A stretch of DNA of 64,000 bases from Arthrobacter sp. cf158 (GTDB taxonomy: Bacteria > Actinomycetota > Actinomycetes > Actinomycetales > Micrococcaceae), in assembly GCF_900106835.1 (NCBI RefSeq), contig NZ_FNNR01000007.1, positions 1 through 64,000 on the forward strand, given 5' to 3'. Within the stretch, counting starts at the first letter, position 1. The number at the start of each line of letters is the position of its first letter. Position numbers and translations under genes: made by a program. The notes below the pieces were generated by a model that made no database searches, was not told the origin of the DNA, and worked only from the letters and a program-made list of their open reading frames with translations. Below are positions 42,667 through 50,662 of this stretch, piece by piece.

Positions 42667-43603
42667 CCCGTCCGCCGCGCTTCCGGGCATCCAGCAGGAT
42701 GGACACGTCCACGCCGGTGGCCTCTTGAGCCCACTCCGAGTCGGTGATGAAGCGGTAGAGGGACGCCATGTCCTCCACAGTGACATCGGCAACTATCTGG
42801 TAGTTCCCCGCTATCGCCGCGGCATAACGGACCGTGGGAAGCTCGGCAAGGCTCCTTCCCACGCGCTCAACGTGGTGCGGCGATGCGCGGATCCAGAGCA
42901 GGGCCTCAACTCCCAGGCCAAAGGACGCTGGCTCAACAATTGCCCGCAGATGGACTTGGTTGTTGGTCAGGAGCCATTCGCTGCGCCGCCGGGCGGTAGC
43001 TTCTGAAACGCCAACCCGGCGCCCCAGGGCTTCGAAGCTCATCCGCCCATCGGCGCACAGAGCGTCAACCAGCTCGTTGTCCTGGCGGCTCAAATCCTGC
43101 CGCGGCACCAGGATGCCTGAGTCCTGCGTCAACGTTGAACGGAGCGCTTCGGCTTTCTCAGCGGTGAGTATCTCCGGCCGCCACCCACGGATGGTCCTGA
43201 AGTATCTGAGCACGGGATAGCTGGTGGAATCGCGCAAGCCGATGGTGGATGGCAATTCATCGGAGAGCACATCGCCCATCCGTGACGGTTCGGTGAGTAT
43301 TTCTGCCACGCAGTCCCCGGTGCCGGTGGTGGTGTAAACAAACGTGGTGTCGGCACGTTGTGCCAGCGCGTGGGAAGCAGCACGAACAGTGCCGGGCAGG
43401 CAACGCATCTCCACCAGGACCACTGCCGGCCTCGGCCGGATGCCCACCACAGCTACCGCGCCGGACTCCAGCAGCTGGGAACCCCGGCGGGCAACAGTCC
43501 GCTCGGCCTCGCCGAGTACTGCTGCCATCTTGCGCCAAGGACAGCGCGGGTCCAGTTGGAGCGCGGCCACGATCTGCCGCTCCAGCGCGTCAAACACCAC
43601 CAT
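42647..43603 (-). CDS. Lrp/AsnC-family regulator with two tandem HTH-RAM units
   Basis: The 318-residue protein is about twice the usual AsnC length. The first unit has HTH LERQIVAALQLDPRCPWRKMAAVLGEAERTVARRGSQLLESG and a ligand-binding RAM domain. The second has QDNELVDALCADGRMSFEALGRRVGVSEATARRRSEWLL and another RAM domain ending near the C-terminus. Such proteins sense amino acids or related ligands and usually control the neighbouring genes. Here that would be the amidase and the DUF5058-M20 operon. The 20-bp convergent overlap with the amidase supports common inheritance. Confidence 0.88.
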   Translation of the reverse strand: MVVFDALERQIVAALQLDPRCPWRKMAAVLGEAERTVARRGSQLLESGAVAVVGIRPRPAVVLVEMRCLPGTVRAASHALAQRADTTFVYTTTGTGDCVAEILTEPSRMGDVLSDELPSTIGLRDSTSYPVLRYFRTIRGWRPEILTAEKAEALRSTLTQDSGILVPRQDLSRQDNELVDALCADGRMSFEALGRRVGVSEATARRRSEWLLTNNQVHLRAIVEPASFGLGVEALLWIRASPHHVERVGRSLAELPTVRYAAAIAGNYQIVADVTVEDMASLYRFITDSEWAQEATGVDVSILLDARKRGGRVMRSPS

Positions 43604-43700
43604 GCCAACTCCGTCCGTTTGGGTCGATCAATTTCACCACGGACTCAGGTGCGCCGCGGCACGGAGGCAAGTGCCGGCGTCGGGCCTTGGGTTTCAGGCT

Positions 43701-43742
43701 TTAGGAGCCGGGCCTTAGGCGTCGGGCTTTAGGCGTCGGGCT
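43701..43742. repeat. 14-bp tandem repeat
   Basis: Three units of 14 bp lie head to tail: TTAGGAGCCGGGCC (degenerate) and two identical TTAGGCGTCGGGCT. They sit in the 199-bp gap between the regulator and the aldo-keto reductase genes. No function is evident. Confidence 0.8.
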
Positions 43743-43751
43743 TTAACGGCA

Positions 43752-43784
43752 GGTGCCCCGCACCCAAGGTGGGTACGGGGCACC
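43752..43784. terminator. Hairpin after the aldo-keto reductase gene
   Basis: GGTGCCCCGCACCC (43752-43765) pairs with GGGTACGGGGCACC (43771-43784), 13 of 14 positions, loop 5 nt. It follows the reductase stop by about 18 bases. The T-run is weak. Confidence 0.6.
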
Positions 43785-43802
43785 GTGGCCACGCTTTCGG
43801 GA

Positions 43803-44642
43803 TCAGGCGAAGTCGGAGACTGCCGGGTCCGGGCCGATGCGGCCTTCAGCGCCGCGGTCCAGGCCGTTGATGGCCTCGATGTCCGTGGCGTCCAGAGTGA
43901 CGTTCAGGGCAGCAAAGTTCTCCTGAATGCGGGACTCGGTGACGGACTTGGGGATCACGACGTTACCGATGGCGAGGTGCCAGGCAATGACCACCTGGGC
44001 CGGCGTAGCACCGTGCTTGGCCGCGATCTCAGCCACGGTGGCGCTCTCCAGGAGCTCGCCGCCCTGGCCCAGCGGGGACCACGCCTGGGTCAGGATGCCC
44101 TTGGAGGCGTTGAACTCGCGCAACTCGGCCTGGTTGAAGAACGGGTGCAGTTCAACCTGGTTGATGGCCGGAACAACACCGGTCTCATCGATGATGTGCT
44201 GCAGGCCTTCCTTGGTGAAGTTGGAGACGCCGATGGACTTGACCCGGCCGCGCTTCTTGAGCTCGATGAGGGCCTTCCAGGTGTCCACGTACTTTTCCTG
44301 CTTGGGCTGCTGCCAGTGGATCAGGTACAGGTCCAGGGTCTCCACGCCAAGGTGGTCCAAGGACTTCTCGAAGGCTTCCAGAGTGGACTCGTAGCCCTGA
44401 TCGGCATTCCACAGCTTGGTGGTGATGAAGATTTCCTCAGCGGACAGGCCGGAGGAGGCAATGGCTCGGCCTACGCCGGCCTCGTTGCCATAGATCTTGG
44501 CAGTATCGATGTGGCGGAACCCGGCTTCGAATGCCTGGCGCACCACCTTTTCGGCTACATCGTCTTCAACTTGCCACACCCCGTAGCCGAGCTGGGGGAT
44601 GGTGTTGCCGTCGTTGAAAGTAAGTGTTGGTGACGAAGTCAT
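43803..44642 (-). CDS. Aldo-keto reductase (2,5-diketo-D-gluconate reductase type)
   Basis: The roughly 279-residue NADPH-dependent reductase has the AKR tetrad: Asp and Tyr in GFRHIDTAKIYGNEAGVGRAI, Lys in FITTKLWNADQGY and His in YLIHWQQP. Cofactor motifs are IGVSNFTKEGLQ and the C-terminal VVIPKSVTESRIQENFAAL. ATG 44642 was chosen over 44651 because AGGA lies about 8 bases before it. The physiological carbonyl substrate is open. Confidence 0.9.
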   Translation of the reverse strand: MTSSPTLTFNDGNTIPQLGYGVWQVEDDVAEKVVRQAFEAGFRHIDTAKIYGNEAGVGRAIASSGLSAEEIFITTKLWNADQGYESTLEAFEKSLDHLGVETLDLYLIHWQQPKQEKYVDTWKALIELKKRGRVKSIGVSNFTKEGLQHIIDETGVVPAINQVELHPFFNQAELREFNASKGILTQAWSPLGQGGELLESATVAEIAAKHGATPAQVVIAWHLAIGNVVIPKSVTESRIQENFAALNVTLDATDIEAINGLDRGAEGRIGPDPAVSDFA

Positions 44643-44777
44643 GTCTGCCATCCTGCCAGCACAAACCCAGCAAAAGCGCGGAATGTTACGCAGATCAGCT
44701 ATGCGCTTAACTTATTGCCCCTGAGGAATAAAGGCGCACGCCTGTAGTTGCGCACGCCTTGCATTGATGACTGCGTC

Positions 44778-45218
44778 CTAGCCGTTGAGCTGCCGCTCCG
44801 CGTCTTCAACCTGTTCGAAAACACCTTCCGCCCGGCGGCGGACAGACAACGCGCCCACTGGGACCGGCCCCACGGCAAGCCGCAACATGGCCGCAGCTTC
44901 CGCCGTGGTGGCAAGAGAGTTTCCTGCTTTGGACAACGCCCTGTGCACCCCGGCAAGCGCCCCTGGAACATCCAGGCCATCGCTTGGGGAACGCTTTTGC
45001 GCCTCGACGCAGATGGTTCTGACCCGTGGCGACAGCTCGGCGAGTTCGTTGGCGATCTGCACCAGCTCGTTGTAGAGCTGGTCATCGTCAACGCCTTCAA
45101 GGACCTGGTGGTACCGGTCCAGCCCCCGGTGGAAACGGTCGTGGGCGCGACGCCACAGACCCTTGCCAAGTTCCAGATCGTCCCTGCGCCCCTGCCGGAC
45201 GGCACCAAAGAAACCCAC
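44778..45218 (-). CDS. Conserved hypothetical protein downstream of bpa
   Basis: The 146-residue soluble protein is mostly helical (WRRAHDRFHRGLDRYHQVLEGVDDDQLYNELVQIANELAELSPRVRTICVEAQKRSP and a second helical hairpin). There is no signal peptide or membrane segment. It begins with GTG 8 bp after the bpa stop, so it is almost surely co-transcribed. Its function is not known; a role near the proteasome is an inference from position only. Confidence 0.7.
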   Translation of the reverse strand: MGFFGAVRQGRRDDLELGKGLWRRAHDRFHRGLDRYHQVLEGVDDDQLYNELVQIANELAELSPRVRTICVEAQKRSPSDGLDVPGALAGVHRALSKAGNSLATTAEAAAMLRLAVGPVPVGALSVRRRAEGVFEQVEDAERQLNG

Positions 45219-45226
45219 GTGCGGAC

Positions 45227-45982
45227 TCAGAGGTACTGGCCCGGGCCGTGGTCGGGATCTTCCGTGCGGCCTTGCTGAGGCGCGCCTGGAGCGCCCGGCG
45301 CAGCTGCTCGCTGCGGCTGGCCGTTCTCACCAATGACGATCCCGGGCGCGATGACAGTTCCCGGCGGAAGCTGACGAAGTTGGAGCTGCGCGGCGGCATG
45401 TTCCTTGGCGGCCTGCTGGGCGGCGATTGCAGCCTGGATGCCGTGGAACAAGCCCTCCAGCCATCCCACCAACTGCGCCTGCGCAATGCGAAGCTCCGCA
45501 TCGGAAGGCGCCTTGTCCTCAGGCAGGGGCAGGCTGATCCGTTCCAGCTCTTCAATGAGCTCCGGGGCCAAGCCGTCCTCAAGTTCCTTGATGGAACGCT
45601 CATGGATCTCGGCGAGACGTCCGCGGGCGGCGTCATCCAACGGCGCGGCCTTAACTTCTTCCAGCAACTGACGGATCATGGTGCCGATCCGCATCACCTT
45701 GGCGGGCTCATCCACCAGCTCATGAAGGTTTGCTGCCTTGGGTTTGGAGTCCTTGCCGGACTTCCCCGGCCCGGAAGACTGGTCTGCAGCCGCCGGCCCC
45801 TCGTTCAGCGCAGCGCCGTCCAGCGCGGCGCCGGTCAGCGCGGCGCCGTTCAGCGTTGTGCCATCCAGCGTGGTGCCGTCCACAGTTGTGCCGTCCAGGG
45901 CGGCACCGTCCAGCGTGGTGCCCTCCACAGGGGTGTCGTCCGAAGCCTCATCCGTGGGCTGAATGTTGTTCAGATCGCTCAT
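45227..45982 (-). CDS. bpa: Bacterial proteasome activator Bpa
   Basis: The 251-residue protein matches Bpa/PafE (DUF2587), the ATP-independent ring that opens the 20S proteasome. The helical core is VMRIGTMIRQLLEEVKAAPLDDAARGRLAEIHERSIKELEDGLAPELIEELERISLPL followed by AQLVGWLEGLFHGIQAAIAAQ. The C-terminal GQYL is the tag that docks into the alpha-ring pockets. Unusual here is an N-terminal insert of eight pentapeptide units (residues 22-61, for example TTLDG AALDG TTVDG). Other proteasome genes are not in the window. Confidence 0.93.
   Translation of the reverse strand: MSDLNNIQPTDEASDDTPVEGTTLDGAALDGTTVDGTTLDGTTLNGAALTGAALDGAALNEGPAAADQSSGPGKSGKDSKPKAANLHELVDEPAKVMRIGTMIRQLLEEVKAAPLDDAARGRLAEIHERSIKELEDGLAPELIEELERISLPLPEDKAPSDAELRIAQAQLVGWLEGLFHGIQAAIAAQQAAKEHAAAQLQLRQLPPGTVIAPGIVIGENGQPQRAAAPGAPGAPQQGRTEDPDHGPGQYL
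45800..45919 (-). repeat. 15-bp tandem repeat inside bpa (eight pentapeptide units)
   Basis: Eight 15-bp units encode TTLDG, AALDG, TTVDG, TTLDG, TTLNG, AALTG, AALDG and AALNE. The pattern x-x-Leu-Asp/Asn-Gly resembles pentapeptide-repeat proteins. The units differ mainly at Thr versus Ala and at third positions, so they are not freshly copied. Confidence 0.88.
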
Positions 45983-46061
45983 TCGTTCATACTCTCATGT
46001 GGTGTGCGCGAACCCCCGTCCGGAACCGGAATTTGGACTTCGTTCGTAGCGAAACTACACG

Positions 46062-46253
46062 TCAGCAGCATCGTCCCTGGGGGTTGTTGTCCTGCCGGTC
46101 CATCCGGTCCCGCCAGAACTCGCGTTCAGTCATGGCAGGACCGGCATGGCCCGTAGAAGTGAAGTGCTCCAGGTACCTCTGGTATGCATCAGCGCCCATC
46201 AGCGAGCGCATGTAGGCACCGAACCCGCGAAGCCCCTGCGCTACGGTCTTCAT
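46062..46253 (-). CDS. YbdD/YjiX-family small protein
   Basis: The 63-residue protein (starting MKTVAQGLRGFGAYMRSLMGADAYQRYLEHF, ending in a Cys-Cys) fits the YbdD/YjiX family that accompanies CstA-type carriers. It has the typical ...TEREFWRDRMDRQDNNPQGRC tail. Its ATG overlaps the cstA stop by 4 bp (ATGA), so the start at 46253 is secure although the frame extends further upstream. Confidence 0.88.
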   Translation of the reverse strand: MKTVAQGLRGFGAYMRSLMGADAYQRYLEHFTSTGHAGPAMTEREFWRDRMDRQDNNPQGRCC

Positions 46254-48583
46254 GAGTGATGGCCGGCCTTTTGGGTGCGTTTCTCCGCGGGCAGCGCCTT
46301 CCACTCTGCGAGCAGGGCCTTCTCGTCCGCCGTGGGGAACAGTCCGGCCGGCGCGAAGACCTTGGAGGCCACGGCCGGATCCTCGTTGTTCCTTCCGCCA
46401 CCGGCACGGATCGCCTTCATGGTTGCCACCACAGCCGTGATGATCACGATGATGCTCAGCGTTACGAAGATGACGGAGAGCACGCCCTGGATGGCGGTAT
46501 TGCGGACTACCGCTTCCATGGCCGCCACCGTCTTGGCCGTCCCGAACTCCGTCTTGCCGTCAGCCAACGCCTGGGAGAACGCCTGGTTGTTGGCGAAGTA
46601 GCCCACTGCCGGGACTGGCGAGAAGATCTTGTGGAAGCTGGCGGTGATGGTCACCACTGCTACAAAAGCCAGCGGGAGTGCCACGATCCACAACCACTTG
46701 AACACTCCGCGCTTGGCGCAGATGGCCAGGCAAACGGCCAAGGCAATCGCCGCCAGGAGTTGGTTGGCAATGCCGAACAGCGGGAAGAGCGTGTTGATGC
46801 CACCCAGGGGATCGGTGACGCCCATCAGCAGCACCGCACCCCAGGCGCCCACCATGATGGCCGTACACAACCATGCTCCCGGCCGCCATGAGGCCTCCTT
46901 GAACTTGGGAACGAAGTTGCCGATGGAGTCCTGCAACATGAAACGGGCAACGCGTGTTCCTGCGTCCACGGCGGTGAGGATGAAAAGGGCTTCGAACATG
47001 ATGGCGAAGTGGTACCAAAACGCCATCATGCCGGGCCCGCCGATGAACTGCTGCATGATGTGCGCCAAGCCAACTGCCAGTGTTGGGGCACCTCCGGAGC
47101 GGGAGATGATGCTTTCCTCGCCCACGTCCTTGGCGGTCTGGGCCAACACGTCAGGGGTGATGTTCACGTTGGCCAGGCCAAGGCTGTTCACCCATTGCGC
47201 CGCGGACTCCACAGTTCCGCCGGTGAGGGCCAGTGGCGCGTTCATGGCGAAGTAGATGCCGCGATCGATCGAGATGGCCGCCACGAGTGCCATGATGGCC
47301 ACGAAGGATTCCATCAGCATTCCGCCGTAGCCAATGAAGCGGGTCTGCCTCTCCTTCTCGATCAGTTTGGGCGTGGTCCCCGATGAAATCAGCGCGTGGA
47401 ATCCGGACAAGGCGCCACAGGCAATAGTCACGAACAGGAAGGGGAACAGCGCACCGGAGAAGACCGGACCGTTCTCCCGGCCGGCGAACTCGCTGAAAGC
47501 AGGGACGTTGATCTCCGGACGCACCACGATGATGGCCAGGGCCAGCATCACGATCACGCCGATCTTCATGAACGTGGACAGGTAGTCGCGGGGCGCCAGG
47601 AGCAGCCACACGGGCAGGATTGCGGCGATGAAACCGTAGATGATGAGGCCCCAGGCGATAGTGACCTTGTCCAGGTGGAAGAACGCTGCACCCCACTCGG
47701 TTCCAGCAACGGCACCGCCACCAATGATGGCCGCCATGAGCAGCACGAAGCCGATGATGGACACTTCCATCACCTTGCCCGGCCGGATGAAGCGCAGATA
47801 CACGCCCATGAACAAGGCGATGGGAATGGTCATCCCCACAGAGAACACACCCCACGGGCTTTCGCCGAGCGCGTTGACCACCACCAGCGCCAGGATGGCC
47901 ACGATGATGATCATGATCAGCAGGGTGGCTACCTGGGCCGCCGTGCCGCCAATGACACCGAGTTCCTCGCGCGCCATTTGGCCCAACGAACGCCCGCCGC
48001 GGCGCATGGAGAAGAACATGACCAGATAGTCCTGCACCGCACCGGCAAGAACGACGCCGATAATGATCCAGATGGTGCCGGGCAGGTACCCCATCTGGGC
48101 CGCGATGACCGGTCCCACCAGCGGACCCGCGCCTGCAATCGCTGCGAAGTGGTGGCCGAACAGCACGTTGCGGTCCGTGCGGACATAGTCCTTGCCGTCC
48201 GCTTTGTATTCAGCAGGAGTAGCGCGGCGGTCGTCCGGTTTGAGCAGATAACGCTCAATCACCTTGGAATAGAACCGGTAGCCAATCAGGTACGTGCACA
48301 CTGCGGCGAAGACGAACCAGATCGCGTTCACGGTTTCACCACGAACCAAGGCGAGCATGAACCATGCCACGGCTCCCAACAGCGAGATTCCCACCCAAAG
48401 GCCGATCTTCGCCGGTGTCCACCTGCGTTCTCCGGCTTCGCGAACGGAGTCCTTCACCGCCGCTGCGGGCAGCGTGGAATCAAGCCTTTCCGCTGATTGC
48501 TCGGGGTCAAGATCTTGTTGATCAAGATCCAGTTGGTCAAGTTCTTCCTGGTCAAGTTCTTCTTGGTCAGGGGCTCTGCCCAT
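46250..48583 (-). CDS. cstA: CstA-family carbon starvation protein / pyruvate or peptide carrier
   Basis: The 777-residue membrane protein has about 16 to 18 segments. Typical CstA blocks are VRTDRNVLFGHHFAAIAGAGPLVGPVIAAQMGYLPG, QDYLVMFFSMRRGGRSLGQMAREELG and the SGFHALISSGTTPKLIEKE region. The family imports pyruvate or peptides during carbon limitation. ATG 48583 has AAGGAGGA close upstream. The first 30 residues are an acidic repeat (DQEEL, DQEEL, DQLDL, DQQDL) absent from standard CstA. The small YbdD protein is coupled downstream. Confidence 0.94.
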   Translation of the reverse strand: MGRAPDQEELDQEELDQLDLDQQDLDPEQSAERLDSTLPAAAVKDSVREAGERRWTPAKIGLWVGISLLGAVAWFMLALVRGETVNAIWFVFAAVCTYLIGYRFYSKVIERYLLKPDDRRATPAEYKADGKDYVRTDRNVLFGHHFAAIAGAGPLVGPVIAAQMGYLPGTIWIIIGVVLAGAVQDYLVMFFSMRRGGRSLGQMAREELGVIGGTAAQVATLLIMIIIVAILALVVVNALGESPWGVFSVGMTIPIALFMGVYLRFIRPGKVMEVSIIGFVLLMAAIIGGGAVAGTEWGAAFFHLDKVTIAWGLIIYGFIAAILPVWLLLAPRDYLSTFMKIGVIVMLALAIIVVRPEINVPAFSEFAGRENGPVFSGALFPFLFVTIACGALSGFHALISSGTTPKLIEKERQTRFIGYGGMLMESFVAIMALVAAISIDRGIYFAMNAPLALTGGTVESAAQWVNSLGLANVNITPDVLAQTAKDVGEESIISRSGGAPTLAVGLAHIMQQFIGGPGMMAFWYHFAIMFEALFILTAVDAGTRVARFMLQDSIGNFVPKFKEASWRPGAWLCTAIMVGAWGAVLLMGVTDPLGGINTLFPLFGIANQLLAAIALAVCLAICAKRGVFKWLWIVALPLAFVAVVTITASFHKIFSPVPAVGYFANNQAFSQALADGKTEFGTAKTVAAMEAVVRNTAIQGVLSVIFVTLSIIVIITAVVATMKAIRAGGGRNNEDPAVASKVFAPAGLFPTADEKALLAEWKALPAEKRTQKAGHHS
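48518..48571 (-). repeat. 15-bp tandem repeat at the 5' end of cstA
   Basis: Units of 15 bp begin at 48518 (TTGATCAAGATCCAG), 48533 (TTGGTCAAGTTCTTC), 48548 (CTGGTCAAGTTCTTC) and 48563 (partial). They encode the acidic pentapeptides DQQDL, DQLDL, DQEEL and DQEEL at the cytoplasmic N-terminus. Confidence 0.8.
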
Positions 48584-48724
48584 GTCTCCTCCTTGAGAAC
48601 TGCTGCCCTTGGGGCACTGAACATTCAGGGAGGACGCTACAAGGAGGTCAAAAAACAGTGGCGCGGACCACGCCGGATGCCCGGGTCCGTGCGGTAAGCG
48701 GTGGCTCTGGTGCGGTGGGCGCGG

Positions 48725-49267
48725 TTAGCCCACTCCCCCGTTGCCTTGTCCTTGCACCATGCGCGCTTCGCAAAGATCCAGCCAACGCACTTCCGCCTCG
48801 GCTTGGAAAATCAGTGAATCCAGCACCAGAAGCCAGGCTGTGTCGGCAGAACGCTGGTTGGCAGAGACGGCCTTTCGAGCCTGTGTGTGCTCCTGCAGGG
48901 CCTTGACTGACACCTCTCGCTGGGACTGGATCACGGCTGAGGTATCCACGCCCGGAAGCGTCACGGCGAGCGCCAGCTTGATGGCAATCTCGTTCCGTGG
49001 CGGGTTGCCACGGTCCACCGCCCCCGTGAACCAGGCCACCACTTCCTGGGCCCCGGCGTCTGTGATGCTGTAGATGACGTGCCCACCGCCGTCGTCGCCG
49101 TCTTTGCTGACCAGGCCGTCGCGCTCCAGACGGTCCAGCGTGGTGTAGACCTGCCCGATGTTAAGCGGCCACGCGGCACCCGTGCGGTCCTCGAATTCAA
49201 CGCGCAACTCATAGCCGTACCGCGGCTGGTCCTGAAGCAAGGCCAGCAGGCTGTGCCGTATGGACAT
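48725..49267 (-). CDS. PadR-family transcriptional regulator
   Basis: The 180-residue protein has the PadR winged helix (SIRHSLLALLQDQPRYGYELRVEFEDRTGAAWPLNIGQVYTTLDRLERDGLVSK) and the C-terminal helical dimerisation part. ATG 49267 has GAGGAG 5 bases ahead. It starts 30 bp after the stop of the quinone oxidoreductase gene and is probably the last gene of that operon and its regulator. Confidence 0.88.
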   Translation of the reverse strand: MSIRHSLLALLQDQPRYGYELRVEFEDRTGAAWPLNIGQVYTTLDRLERDGLVSKDGDDGGGHVIYSITDAGAQEVVAWFTGAVDRGNPPRNEIAIKLALAVTLPGVDTSAVIQSQREVSVKALQEHTQARKAVSANQRSADTAWLLVLDSLIFQAEAEVRWLDLCEARMVQGQGNGGVG

Positions 49268-49297
49268 ATGGCTCCTCGCTGCGGTTGGTCGGACGGA

Positions 49298-50281
49298 TCA
49301 GAGGAGCAGCAGGACCTTGCCCACGTGCTCACCGGAATCAAAGTACTGGTGCGCTTCCCGGACCTGGTCCAGCGGGAAGGACTTGGCCACCAACGGCCTG
49401 ATCCTTCCGTCGGTAATCATGGGCCACACCGACTCGCGCACGGCGGACATGATGATGCCTTTCTCGGAGACCGGGCGCGGCCTCAGGGCGGTGCCGATGA
49501 CTGCAGCGCGTTTGCTGAGGAGCTGGCCAAGGTTGATCTCAGCCTTGGTGCCGCCCTGCAGGCCGATGATGATCAGCCGGCCGTAGTCGGCAAGGGCGTC
49601 AACGTTCTGTTCAAGATACTTGGCACCCACGACGTCGAGGATCACGTCCGCGCCTTTGCCTCCGTTGTGGGCTTTGAGGCTTTCGACGAAGTCCTCGTCG
49701 GTGTAGTTGATGGCGATGTCGGCGCCGAGGAAGGCCTTGGCGGTACCGACTTTTTCGTCAGTACCGGCTGTGGTGGCCACTGTGGCGCCGTACGCCTTGG
49801 CCAACTGGATGGCCATGGTGCCGATGCCGCCGGTTGCCCCGTGAATGAGCACCGTCTCTCCGGGTTGCAGCTGCGCCGTCATGATGAGGTTTGAGTACAC
49901 CGTGGCCGCAACTTCGGGCAGGGAAGCAGCTGTGATCAGGTCCACGCCGTCGGGAACCCTCAGTACTTGCTCCGCGGGGACTGCCACCTGCTGGGCGTAG
50001 CCACCGCCGGACAACAATGCCACCACTTTGTCTCCCACGGAGAAGGCTTTGGTGACGCCTGGACCAAAGGCCGCAATGCGGCCGGAAACCTCCAGGCCTG
50101 GTACTTCCGATGCGCCCGGGGGTGGCGGGTAGAACCCTCTCCGCTGCTGGACGTCCGCACGGTTCAACCCCGCAGCCACGACGTCGATCAGCACCTCGCC
50201 TTCGCCGGGCACTGGAGAAGCGACCTCGCGGATTTCGAGGACTTCGGGCCCGCCTGGCTCTGAAATGTAGACGGCTTTCAT
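49298..50281 (-). CDS. NAD(P)H-quinone oxidoreductase (zinc-less MDR, PIG3/QOR type)
   Basis: The 327-residue medium-chain reductase has the MDR GroES-like start MKAVYISEPGGPEVLEIREV, LNRADVQQRRGFYPPPPG and VPGLEVSGRIAAFGPGV. The nucleotide site is VLIHGATGGIGTMAIQLAKAYGATVATTAG. Zinc ligands are missing, as usual in quinone reductases. It reduces quinones or related carbonyls with NADPH. ATG 50281 has GGAG 7 bases ahead. Confidence 0.9.
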   Translation of the reverse strand: MKAVYISEPGGPEVLEIREVASPVPGEGEVLIDVVAAGLNRADVQQRRGFYPPPPGASEVPGLEVSGRIAAFGPGVTKAFSVGDKVVALLSGGGYAQQVAVPAEQVLRVPDGVDLITAASLPEVAATVYSNLIMTAQLQPGETVLIHGATGGIGTMAIQLAKAYGATVATTAGTDEKVGTAKAFLGADIAINYTDEDFVESLKAHNGGKGADVILDVVGAKYLEQNVDALADYGRLIIIGLQGGTKAEINLGQLLSKRAAVIGTALRPRPVSEKGIIMSAVRESVWPMITDGRIRPLVAKSFPLDQVREAHQYFDSGEHVGKVLLLL

Positions 50282-50382
50282 GACGAACTCCCGGTTTCTT
50301 GCTTGTCTTCCAGACCCGGGGCAGGGGCTGGAAGACGTGATGTTTTGGAACAGCCAACTCCCTATGAAACACTACTAGGCGA

Positions 50383-50470
50383 GGAAGGTTGTCCGAGCGG
50401 CCTAAGGAGCTGGTCTTGAAAACCAGTGTGCGGTAACCCCGTACCAAGGGTTCAAATCCCTTACCTTCCG
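50383..50470 (+). tRNA. tRNA-Ser (anticodon UGA)
   Basis: The 88-nt class II tRNA has acceptor stem GGAAGGT/ACCTTCC, anticodon stem-loop CTGGT CTTGAAA ACCAG (anticodon TGA at 50417-50419), a long variable arm and T loop TTCAAAT. It reads UCA and related serine codons. CCA is encoded at 50471-50473. Confidence 0.97.
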
Positions 50471-50478
50471 CCAAAGAG

Positions 50479-50506
50479 ATGCCCCGGGTTCCAGGACCCG
50501 GGGCAT
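50479..50506 (+). terminator. Terminator of tRNA-Ser(UGA)
   Basis: ATGCCCCGGGT (50479-50489) pairs perfectly with ACCCGGGGCAT (50496-50506) and is followed by TTTTT. Confidence 0.92.
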
Positions 50507-50662
50507 TTTTGTGTCCGCAGACCGCGCCCCTCCGCGGAACTGAGAACTGACACCCGGAAGATCATTGAAAGTGTCAGACCCCCCGCATAGTGTTCTGTCT
50601 GTCTCCACACCACTGACATCAGCCGTGGCTTTCACCGCGGAACAACCACAGGAGCCTGACCT

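Noticed and set aside
41188..42792. 534-codon open frame on the minus strand
   Set aside because: It is a shadow of the amidase gene on the other strand, which has its full catalytic triad and a good ribosome site.
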